Source: an uncultured bacterium (GTDB lineage: Bacteria; Bacillota; Clostridia; Lachnospirales; Lachnospiraceae). Taken from it: a stretch of DNA of 28,453 nt. The notes below the pieces were generated by a model. It was not told the origin of the DNA. It searched no databases and was given only the letters and a program-made list of their open reading frames with translations. Numbering within the stretch: the first letter of the stretch is position 1; the number at the start of each line of letters is the position of its first letter. A program made the position numbers and the translations under genes. This document shows, piece after piece, positions 8,901-17,400 of the stretch. The stretch covers positions 1-28,453 of the forward strand of contig CAJMON010000038.1 in NCBI GenBank assembly GCA_905214955.1. Direction: 5' to 3'.

Positions 8901-8909
8901 TGTTATACT
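8901..8909 (+). promoter_or_regulatory. Probable extended -10 promoter of the chelatase operon
   Basis: TGTTATACT is a TGn extended -10 with hexamer TATACT at 8904-8909. No good -35 lies at 17-18 nt. The GTTAG/CTAAC cassette of the NEAT genes is absent here, so this operon may be controlled differently. Confidence 0.45.
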
Positions 8910-8961
8910 TGATACAGCGGAGGAGTTTTTACAGATCGATACAGACAGGAGAAGGGATTTT

Positions 8962-11900
8962 ATGAAGATTACGATAACAGCGGTTTCCGTACCTGCTCTC
9001 CGGCAGATCCAGGCATTCCGGAAACGTTATGAACAGCAGTACCCGGAGGACGATCTGACCATCGTCTGTTTCTATGTTGCGGGACAGGAACAGCGATACG
9101 TTCTGGAACCGGAAAGGATCATACAGGATATTGCCACGGCAGATGTGGCGGTGGTGGATACCATGGGGGCTTCTGAAGAGCTTCAGGAGATCGTGGCAAA
9201 AGGTCTGAAAGCCTGTAAAGGCCATCGGATCGTCATTGGAAACGCACTTCGGGACTATATCCGCCTGGGTTCTTTTTCCATGGGTGCCATGGGAAAAATG
9301 ATGAAAGGTTCCGGCGGGAAAAAAGATCCCGGGAATGTGTCCGGGACGTCCGGAACTGACAGCGCAGAGGTATCCGGCACCGGTGAGAAAAAATCCTCCG
9401 CCAGTGCACTTACAAAAATGCACCGGATGCGGCGGATGGCAATGATGATGGGAAATGTGCTGCCTTTTGGAGTCACCCGGGATATGAAGAACGTGTTTCT
9501 TCTGATCGATTACTGGCAGCAGGCCACCAGGACAGATATGGAATCTTTTATGCATCTTATCCTCCGGCAGTACGGCGGACGAAAATTTCTCCCGAAGGAG
9601 AAACCCTATACCATGGAGTACGGCGTCTATCTGAAAGATCCTTTTTCCATGGAAACCTGGGATACACCGGCGAAATTCTGGAAGAAGGCGTATTTTGACA
9701 GTCAGCGGGAAACCGTGGCCCTGCTTTTTTACGGACATTCCTATCCCAATGATTTTCTGCCGGTAGTACAGGCTCTGGCAGAGAAACTGGGAGAGAGGTA
9801 CAATCTGCTTCCCATTGCATTTTCCCAGAATGAGGACGGGGATCTGAAGAAACTGCGGGCATTTCTCACGCAGAAGAAAACACCGGTTTCGGCAGTGGTC
9901 AATCTGATGTCCTTCCGCCTGGGTGCAGGGCCCATGGGTGGAGATGCGGTGCAGGCGGTGGAAATCCTGAAAGAACTGGATGTTCCCTATTTCAAACCCT
10001 TCTGCCTGACCAGAGTTTCCGGGGAGGAATGGGAGCGGGCGGATGCCGTGAATCCCGGAGAGTTTCTTATCAGCATCCTGCTTCCGGAGCTGGACGGCGG
10101 GATCCTTACATTTCCGGTAGGGGTTATGGGAAGTGGAAGCACAGAGGGAGAAGAACCGGTCTTTCCACAGCTGGAACCCATAGCGGAGCGGGTCGATACC
10201 TTTGTGGCGCGCCTTTCCCGGATGCTGGAACTTAGAAAGAAAAAACGGGAAGAGAAGCGGCTGGCGGTGATCTTCTATAATTATCCCCCGGGGGAGAGCA
10301 ATGTGTTCGGAGGAGCATTTCTGGATACCTTTGCCTCGGCATCCAGACTGCTTGAGGGGCTGAAAGAGGCCGGCTATGATACAGAGGGACGCTCTCCCGA
10401 AGAGCTTCAGGAAGTGTTTGTCACAGGCGGACACTGCAACCTGCCCCAATGGTGCGAGGAAGGGGAAGGAGGGATCACCTGGGAGTTTGAGGGAGAAGAA
10501 TATCCCATCCGGGGGATCTGTGTGGGAAATGTTTTTCTGGGACTGCAGCCCCTTCGCGACCCGGAGGGAGAAAGCGGGGATCCGGGAAGATATCACGACC
10601 GGAACCGGAAGCCTTCCGGGGAATATCAGGCCTTTTATCACTGGATCCGTGAGGGATTTCAGGCGGACGCCATGATCCACTTCGGCACCCACGGCACACT
10701 GGAATTTCTGCCCGGAAAAGATAACGGCATGACCGGAAGCTGCTGGCCGGATCAGCTGGTGGGAGAGATTCCACATTTCTATTACTATTATATAGGAAAT
10801 CCTTCGGAGGCCATGATCGCCAAGCGCCGTTCCCTGGCAACGCTTGTAAGCTATCAGGCACCGGAGCTTAAAAAGAGCGGTCTGTATGGAGATTATCAGG
10901 AGCTCAGGGAAATGATCGGAGAGTACCGGGAGAGCATCCAGAGTGCACCGGAGCGGTGCGGTGATCTTCTTTTGAACATCGCAAAAGCAGGGAAGAGCTG
11001 CGGATTTCTGGAAGGAGATTCCGGAGAAAACTGCTCGGAAAAAGATCTGGATCTTCTGGAAGAGAGGCTTTATGAATATGAAAACAGTCTGATCACCGAT
11101 GGTCTTCACGAGATCAACGAGACAGAACTTAACGGGCTGGTACATGGACTGGACGGCGGCTATGTTCCGGTGGGAACGGCAGGGGATGTGGTAAAGAATC
11201 CGTCGATCCTGCCTTCCGGACGGAACCTGGTGCAGTTTGACCCAAGGCTGGTGCCCACCAGAACGGCCTGTGAGCGGGGAATGAAGGCGGCGCTGCTTTC
11301 GGTGGAGGCTTATCATGAGAAGACGGGAACGTATCCGGATACTACGGCGCTGATCCTCTGGGGACTGGAGACTTCCAGAAGCCAGGGTGAGACTATCGGA
11401 CAGATCCTGTATTATCTGGGCATCCGTCTGAAAACGGAAAAGAGCAGTTACGATGACCGGTTGGAGGTGATCCCCACCGAGGAGCTGGACCGGCCACGTA
11501 TGGACGTGGTGATCCACATCTGCGGATTTTTCCGGGACATGTATCCCAACCTGATCGATAACTTAAATGCCATGCTCCGGCAGATCCTCCGGCTTGAGGA
11601 AGGACCGGAAAAGAGTTATTTTACGGCAAATACCAGAAAGATGGCAGAAGAGATCCAAAGATCTCATCCCGAAATGGAGGAACGGGAGGTCTGGGATCTG
11701 GCATCCTGCAGGATCTTTGGCCCAAAAGAAGGGGAGTATGGAACCCGGCTTACGGATGTTGTGCGAAAAGGCAGCTGGAAGGATGCGGCAGAGATCGGAA
11801 GTTCTTTTACCGAGGATCTCTCTTACGGGTATTCCTTCCGGAGGCGAGGAGTGAAAGCCGAAGAAGTGCTGGCCGGGCAGTATGACCATGTGGATTTTAT

Positions 11901-12417
11901 TTCCCAGGTGCGCAACAATGTGGAGTATGAGCTGACAGATCTGGATTACTATTATGAATTTTACGGCGGACTTGCCAGAGCCGTGGAGAACAAAAAAGGC
12001 AGCAAACCGGTCATGCTGGTGGCAGATACCACCGGTGAGACGGTGAAGGTGCAGGATCTTAAGAGTTCTCTGGAGCGTGGGATCGCCACAAGGCTTCTAA
12101 ACCCCGGATGGATTCAGGGGATGATGCGCCACGATTATCACGGTGTGCAGCAGATCGCAAAACGGTTTGAGAATGTGATGGGGTTTGCGGCCTCCACCGA
12201 TGCGGTGACAGGCGAGACCTTTTCCCGGATGACCCGGTGCTATGCCGGGGATGAAAAACTCCGGAAACAGATGCAGCAAAGCAACAAATGGGCATACATG
12301 AAGATGATGGAGCGGCTGATGGAGGCCAGCAACCGGGGCTATTTTGATGCAACAGAAGAAGAACTGTCCCAGATCCGTGAGGCATATCTGGAGGCAGAAG
12401 GAGAGGCGGAAGAATGA
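8962..12417 (+). CDS. BchH/ChlH/CobN-family metallochelatase large subunit
   Basis: The predicted protein is 1151 aa, the size of tetrapyrrole-binding chelatase subunits that insert Mg (BchH/ChlH) or Co (CobN). ATG 8962 follows AGGAGAAGGG. Family features: LGSFSM near residue 100, a low-complexity Gly/Ser then Met-rich linker (~110-165), a segment like the ChlH FMLSLQYW region (NVFLLIDYWQQ), and the hallmark H573-FGTH-GTLEFLPGK in the core. It overlaps the downstream ChlI-like gene (ATGA type), so the two are translationally coupled. No chlorophyll, F430 or cobalamin genes are in the window, and both flanks are heme-uptake genes. Bacteroidetes heme loci contain a CobN-like HmuS linked to iron removal from heme. 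By analogy I infer a role in heme demetallation, but metal insertion into another tetrapyrrole cannot be excluded from sequence. Confidence 0.88.
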   Translation: MKITITAVSVPALRQIQAFRKRYEQQYPEDDLTIVCFYVAGQEQRYVLEPERIIQDIATADVAVVDTMGASEELQEIVAKGLKACKGHRIVIGNALRDYIRLGSFSMGAMGKMMKGSGGKKDPGNVSGTSGTDSAEVSGTGEKKSSASALTKMHRMRRMAMMMGNVLPFGVTRDMKNVFLLIDYWQQATRTDMESFMHLILRQYGGRKFLPKEKPYTMEYGVYLKDPFSMETWDTPAKFWKKAYFDSQRETVALLFYGHSYPNDFLPVVQALAEKLGERYNLLPIAFSQNEDGDLKKLRAFLTQKKTPVSAVVNLMSFRLGAGPMGGDAVQAVEILKELDVPYFKPFCLTRVSGEEWERADAVNPGEFLISILLPELDGGILTFPVGVMGSGSTEGEEPVFPQLEPIAERVDTFVARLSRMLELRKKKREEKRLAVIFYNYPPGESNVFGGAFLDTFASASRLLEGLKEAGYDTEGRSPEELQEVFVTGGHCNLPQWCEEGEGGITWEFEGEEYPIRGICVGNVFLGLQPLRDPEGESGDPGRYHDRNRKPSGEYQAFYHWIREGFQADAMIHFGTHGTLEFLPGKDNGMTGSCWPDQLVGEIPHFYYYYIGNPSEAMIAKRRSLATLVSYQAPELKKSGLYGDYQELREMIGEYRESIQSAPERCGDLLLNIAKAGKSCGFLEGDSGENCSEKDLDLLEERLYEYENSLITDGLHEINETELNGLVHGLDGGYVPVGTAGDVVKNPSILPSGRNLVQFDPRLVPTRTACERGMKAALLSVEAYHEKTGTYPDTTALILWGLETSRSQGETIGQILYYLGIRLKTEKSSYDDRLEVIPTEELDRPRMDVVIHICGFFRDMYPNLIDNLNAMLRQILRLEEGPEKSYFTANTRKMAEEIQRSHPEMEEREVWDLASCRIFGPKEGEYGTRLTDVVRKGSWKDAAEIGSSFTEDLSYGYSFRRRGVKAEEVLAGQYDHVDFISQVRNNVEYELTDLDYYYEFYGGLARAVENKKGSKPVMLVADTTGETVKVQDLKSSLERGIATRLLNPGWIQGMMRHDYHGVQQIAKRFENVMGFAASTDAVTGETFSRMTRCYAGDEKLRKQMQQSNKWAYMKMMERLMEASNRGYFDATEEELSQIREAYLEAEGEAEE

Positions 12418-13373
12418 TGCGGGAAAAAACTTATGATTATCCATTTACGGCCATTGTAGGCCAGGAACCTATGAAGGAGGCCATCCTTATCAATCTGGTG
12501 AACCCGTCTGCAGGCGGGGTGCTGATCCGTGGACAGAAGGGAACGGCCAAGACCACTGCGGTGCGTGCCATCCCGGGACTTATGAAGGACTGCCGGGTGG
12601 TGGAGATCCCTGCCAATGCCACAGAAGACCGTGTGGCAGGAACCATCGACATCGAGGCTGCACTGAAAGACGGGGAAAAACAGTTCCAGCCAGGTCTTCT
12701 GAAAGAGGCGGACGGAAATATCCTCTATGTGGATGAGATCAATCTTCTGGACGACCATATCGTGGATCTGTTACTGGATGCGGCGGCAACGGGGCGCAAT
12801 ACCGTGGAGAGAGAAGGGATTTCCTGTACCCATTCTGCCCGGTTTGTGCTGATCGGTTCCATGAACCCGGAGGAGGGAAACCTGCGGCCGCAGCTTCTGG
12901 ACCGTTTTGGCATGGTGGTGGATGTGGAAGCAGAGACAGACGTGGATAAGCGGGTGCAGATCATTGAGAACCGGATGGCCTATGAGAAAAATCCGGGATA
13001 TTTCTGCCGGAAGTACAAAGAGTCTCAGGAAGAGCTTTCCGAGAGGATCCGCAGTGCCAGAGAGCTTCTGCCGACGGTGCGTGTCCCAAAGGAGCTGTTA
13101 AGGCTGGCGGCACAGATCTGTGTTGCCTACGGCACTGACGGCCACCGGGCGGATATCGGAATGATCCGGACTGCACAGACCATTGCCGCACTGGAAGGCC
13201 GGAAAAAGGCTTCCCGGGAGGATCTTGAGCGGGCTGCCCGGTATGTTCTGCCTCACCGGATGCGGAAAAATCCTCTGGAAGACGGACAGATGGATCCTCA
13301 GGTGATGGAAGAAATTCTTTCCGCCGGGAAAAAGAGCTCCAGGGAGCCGGAAGCTTCCGGGGAGGGTGACTAG
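12414..13373 (+). CDS. Magnesium-chelatase ChlI/BchI-like AAA+ ATPase
   Basis: The predicted protein is 319 aa, close to the normal length of BchI/ChlI motor subunits that drive metal chelatases with ATP. Visible motifs: YPFTAIVGQE at the N-terminus, Walker A GQKGTAKT (40-47), Walker B ILYVDEINLL with D107-E108, sensor-1 region LIGSMNPEEG, and the arginine-finger region QLLDRFGM. The C-terminal lid includes GTDGHRAD and ends in a short charged tail. The start overlaps the preceding stop (ATGATG at 12414, so the true start may be 12417). Pairing with the large chelatase subunit and the following VWA gene gives a three-component enzyme equivalent to H, I and D of Mg chelatase. Confidence 0.92.
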   Translation: MMREKTYDYPFTAIVGQEPMKEAILINLVNPSAGGVLIRGQKGTAKTTAVRAIPGLMKDCRVVEIPANATEDRVAGTIDIEAALKDGEKQFQPGLLKEADGNILYVDEINLLDDHIVDLLLDAAATGRNTVEREGISCTHSARFVLIGSMNPEEGNLRPQLLDRFGMVVDVEAETDVDKRVQIIENRMAYEKNPGYFCRKYKESQEELSERIRSARELLPTVRVPKELLRLAAQICVAYGTDGHRADIGMIRTAQTIAALEGRKKASREDLERAARYVLPHRMRKNPLEDGQMDPQVMEEILSAGKKSSREPEASGEGD

Positions 13374-13450
13374 ATCCGAGGAAAGGAAGACGGGCAGATT
13401 CTGAAGAAGTATTCCTTCCGGTAAAACAGAGCGGAAGAGAGTATTCGGTA

Positions 13451-14209
13451 TTGGAAGTTCTGGAGGGGATGAAACAGGAGATCTTTCTGAAAAGAGAGCA
13501 GCAGTCCCGGAAAGAATGGCTTCCGGGTGGGAAACACAGTGGTTCTCTGGTGATCCCCTCCGGTCAGGAACAGATTTTGCGAGCCGGTGAGGTGGATCTT
13601 CCGGCGTCTGTCCGGGCGGCGCTGGAGAGCGGCAGGATCGGGGGAGAGGACCGGGAGATCAGAGCGTGTGACCTCCGGCTGAAACGCTTCCGGAGAAAAA
13701 ATAAGGTGTCTATTTTATTTCTGGTGGATGCCAGTCGTTCCCAGGGGGCAAAAGAGAGGCTTTCTTTTGCGAAAAGTGCGGTGCTTTCCATTCTGCGGCG
13801 GGCGTATAGCGACAGGGATCGGGCAGGAATGGTGGTTTTCGGGAACCGGAAAGCAGAACTGATCCTGCCTTTTACCAGAAGTGTGGATTTTGCGGCAAGG
13901 CCCATGGAAGAGCTGAAGGCCAGAGGGAATACCCCTCTTGCCATGGGAATCCGAAAGGCCCTGAAAGTCCTGGAGGCGGAAAAACGAAAGAATCCGGAAG
14001 AGACCGGGATTCTGGTGATGCTCACTGACGGCAAGGCCAATTTTGACACCCGGGAGGGAAAGCCCTGGTCTCTTGCCCTTAAGGCGGCTGAGGAGCTGAA
14101 ACGAAAAGGCGTGCCGGTGTTGGTGATCGATACGGAAAATTCCGTGTTCGGCATGGGGCTGGCCAGACAGTTATCCGATGCGGCAGGCGGGAAATATGTG
14201 AAGCTCTGA
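13451..14209 (+). CDS. VWA-domain protein, stand-alone ChlD-like integrin domain
   Basis: The predicted protein is about 250 aa with a complete MIDAS metal site: D93-A-S95-R-S97, T161 (in GNTPLAMG) and D193 (in LTDGKANF). This is the integrin-like half of ChlD/BchD, which couples the I-subunit ring to the H subunit. The AAA+ half of ChlD is missing, so it is a reduced partner. The 5' end is doubtful. TTG 13451 has no ribosome binding site, and ATG 13469 abuts GGAGGGG with no spacing. The same frame stays open and looks coding back to about 13370 (including VFLPVKQSGREYSVLE) without a normal start. A GTG at 13366 in another frame gives VTRSEERKTGRF and then stops, so a single-base frameshift or an unusual start is possible. 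The stop is followed by cassette C. Confidence 0.8.
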   Translation: MEVLEGMKQEIFLKREQQSRKEWLPGGKHSGSLVIPSGQEQILRAGEVDLPASVRAALESGRIGGEDREIRACDLRLKRFRRKNKVSILFLVDASRSQGAKERLSFAKSAVLSILRRAYSDRDRAGMVVFGNRKAELILPFTRSVDFAARPMEELKARGNTPLAMGIRKALKVLEAEKRKNPEETGILVMLTDGKANFDTREGKPWSLALKAAEELKRKGVPVLVIDTENSVFGMGLARQLSDAAGGKYVKL

Positions 14210-14261
14210 CCAGAGGATCTGTGTGAAAAAAAGCCGGATATCCAGGTGTATCCGGGATCTT

Positions 14262-14429
14262 GATTAAAGACCGAAATGAAAAAATTTCGGTCTTTTTTTT
14301 GTCGAAAAATCGGGAACATGGCGGATTTAAAGGATTTTTGAGATCATCGAACCGTTCCCTATGAGCACGGTTTGAACGATAGTATGTTGACATTAACTTT
14401 TCCTCATGATACGGTTAATCATGGCTAAC
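14262..14429 (+). promoter_or_regulatory. Regulatory cassette copy C, upstream of the heme-transport operon
   Basis: This is the third copy. GATTAAAGACCGAAATGAAA and its hairpin are followed by an AT-rich middle (ATCGGGAACATGG, AAAGGATTTTTGA), then ACCGTTCCC and promoter TTGACA (14387-14392), a 17-nt spacer and TACGGT (14410-14415). The operator-like dyads are GTTGACATTAAC (14386-14397) and GTTAATCATGGCTAAC (14414-14429). CATGAT/ATCATG (14405-14410, 14418-14423) forms another dyad across the -10. The second dyad lies closer to the -35 than in copies A and B. Confidence 0.65.
14266..14300 (+). terminator. Rho-independent terminator of the chelatase operon (part of cassette C)
   Basis: AAAGACCGAAAT (14266-14277) pairs perfectly with ATTTCGGTCTTT (14284-14295), with Ts to 14300. 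It follows the VWA stop by 56 bp. Confidence 0.85.
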
Positions 14430-14442
14430 AAGTGCTCATAGG
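14358..14442. repeat. Perfect 11-bp inverted repeat spanning promoter C and reaching the ribosome binding site
   Basis: CCTATGAGCAC at 14358-14368 and GTGCTCATAGG at 14432-14442 are exact inverted copies 63 bp apart. The right arm runs into the AGGAGG ribosome binding site at 14440-14445, and the left arm lies upstream of the -35. If this is a protein-binding pair it would bracket the promoter. It cannot form an RNA hairpin unless transcription starts upstream of the left arm. Confidence 0.6.
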
Positions 14443-14454
14443 AGGATGATGGGT

Positions 14455-17400
14455 ATGAAGATAAAAAAATTTAAGCGAAGCAGCGCTTTTTTTATGGCGG
14501 CTGCACTGTGCCTGGGGAGCACATCCGGCGTTTATGCCATGGATGAGAGTGAACTTTCCAGGATCATCGAAGAGGCGAAGAGCACAGATACTTCCGGGTA
14601 TACACCGGAGAGCTGTGAGAGCCTTCAGGCTGCTCTTGAAGGAGCGGAGAACCTTCTTTCAAAAGAAGATGTAACAGAGGAAGAGCTTGGGGCAGGCGGA
14701 ATGATGCTTCAGGCAATCCTGGAAAATGGTCTGGTGGCTCAGGCGGATAAGTCTTCTCTGGAGGCGGTCCTTTCTGAGGCAGCTGCATACACAGATGGCA
14801 CACAGGATGGATATGAAGTACTGGATCAGGTACGTGCCCAGGCCCAGGCTGTGCTTGAGGATGGCAATGCCACCCAGGCAGAGACCGACGGCGCGGCATC
14901 CGCAGTGGCCCAGGCAGAGGAGAACCTTGGGGGCGGTATCGACAAGACTGTGTTAAGTGACCTGATCACCCAGGCGGAAGCGGTGGATACTTCCGGCTCA
15001 GATGACGCTTCCGTACAGCAGTTAAAGTCTGCCATTGCGTCTGCAAAGCAGGTGGCTGCAAACCCGTCTGCCACACAGAGTCTGGTGGATAAGCATATCC
15101 AGCTTCTTCAGGCGTCTGCGGAGGCACTTTATCAGAAGACGGACTCCAATACGGTTTATGACGGGGTATACCAGATCGGCGGACTGCTCCACCATGCTAC
15201 CGCAGATCAGGTTTCCATGGGAAACTCAGCACTGGTAAAACCCTTTCAGCTGATAAAAAAAGGAAATGACATCCATCTGCGGATCGAATGTACGTCCCTG
15301 ACTACCAAGCTTGGCAAGCAGAATTTTACCGGCTATCTGGCAAGCATGTGGTATTTTCCGGGATTTACCAGTGAAGACACCCTGCCTTATGCGGCTGCAG
15401 AGGAAGGCCAGGCTGTAGATACCGGTGAGGCGCAGAATGCGGCGGAGACAGAAGCTGAAGATCCAGAAGAGGCGCAGAGCGCAGCGACGGAAGCTGCGGA
15501 AGAGAGTTCTCAGGCACAGACAGAGGATGCAGCAGAAGACGAACTTTTTATGGACGGAGAGGAAGCTTCCGGGGACAGCGATGGTGCAGCGACTGGAGAA
15601 GAGGCTTCTGCGGCTCAGGAAGAAACACAGTCTCTGGATGAGAATGAAGCTCCGGCGGCAGAGGCTGCCACAGCAAAAGCAGTGGGTGTGGAATCCTACT
15701 ATGACATTTATGATTCCTACAACGATCCGAAAAAAGGCACCGATGCCACAGTAAAAGGGAAAAAATATCCCCATTACATAACCATTCCGGTAGAGCTGAA
15801 CCAGAGCATCGTATGGACCAGGATCTATGTTCCGGTCATGGAAGCCATCAATGCAGGTGGCGGAAAGCAGTATGCAAAACTGTATCTGGACTGGAATGAC
15901 CTGAAACAGATCAGCGGAACGGAAACGGACAAGGCGGCCCTGAAAAAACAGATCACAAACGCTCAGAATGTCCAGAAATCCCTTAAACAGGACAGCCAGG
16001 GCTATGCCGGTGAGCAGCTTGCCATGCTTGCAGATGCCATTGCGGCAGCTCAGGCAGTTTATAAAAACATGAACATCGACCAGACCGTTGTGGACAATGA
16101 GGTAAAAGCCCTTACCATGGCGGTAAATGCGGTGACCAAGGTCAAGGTAGATTCTGATAAGAGTGAGCTTAAGAAAGCCATCGAGACCGCCGACAGTTAT
16201 CTGAATGAGACGGATGTAGAGTATGAAACATCGACCCGTGAGGCGTTACAGCGGGCAAGAGATAAGGCCAGTCAGGTCTATGACAATGAGGAGGCTTCTC
16301 AGACAGAAGTCAACAAGTGTGTCACTGCCATAGACAATGCCATCCAGGGACTGATCATCCAGGGAACGGACCGCCGTGAGATCAAAAAAGCGCTGACAAA
16401 GGCGGAAACTTATCTGAAAGATACAGCCCATTATACAGCCGCAGATATGGATGTGCTCCGTTCTGTTTATGAGGCGGCAAAGGCGGTTTACGGGAACAAA
16501 GAGTCCAGTCAGGAAGAGACTGATGCCCAGACCGGTATCCTGGATTATGTGATGAAAAACATGAAGAAGGCTTCCCAGACAAAGGTAGATAAGACCGGAC
16601 TTCATGAGATGCTTCTCACGGCTTCCAATATGGCAGGCAGGGAAGATACCTATACGGCCGACACACTGAAGACATTAAACTCTGCGATCACTGCCGCAAA
16701 GACGGTTTATGATAACAGCAGTGCCACCCAGAGCCAGGTCAATACACAGATCAAAAAGCTTTCCAAGGCAGTCAGCGGACTGAAGAAGAAGTATTCCGGC
16801 AGCAGTTCGAACAGCAGTAATAATAACAACAGCAACAACAATAACAACAACAGCAATAATAACGGCAGCAACAGCAGCCTAGATGTGAAGAACCTGGCGG
16901 ACGGTGTGTATTCTGTCACAGGCTCCATGGTAAAAATCGACAAAACATCCGCATCCATGTCCAACGAAGCCATCAATCACACCATCAAGCTGACGGTAAA
17001 GAAAGGAAAATATTCCATCACCATGGACTTCAAGGGTCTGACCATTAACGGACAGCTTGGATACTTAGGTACCCTGAAATATTTTAAGACCGGCTACAAG
17101 CTGGATAAATATGGCGCACCATCCGGTTCTCTTGGCAATGTAACGGTGGATTCCTATCAGAAATACACCAACGGCAAGCTGGTTACGGACAATTTCGGAA
17201 GCAATTATCCGGATGTGGTTACTTTCCCGCTGATCGATGAGGCAAAAAATGAAGGTTATGTGCCGCTTCAGGTTTTTGTTCCCATTATGGATTCCATTAC
17301 CAAAGGCACCGGAACCCAGCCTGCCTTCCTGAAACTGGACTGGAGCACCCTGAAAAAGACGGACAGCAAGGATCCTGGTTTCGAAAATGATGACAACAAT

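Noticed and set aside
8929..11517. Long minus-strand open frame opposite the chelatase gene
   Set aside because: It is antisense to a clear BchH/CobN gene, has no recognisable domain, and reflects codon bias on the opposite strand.
8962..14209. Reading the chelatase operon as part of cobalamin biosynthesis
   Set aside because: No cob, cbi or B12-transport gene is present and there is no sign of a cobalamin riboswitch in the 158-bp leader gap. The heme context is far stronger. The family alone does not decide.
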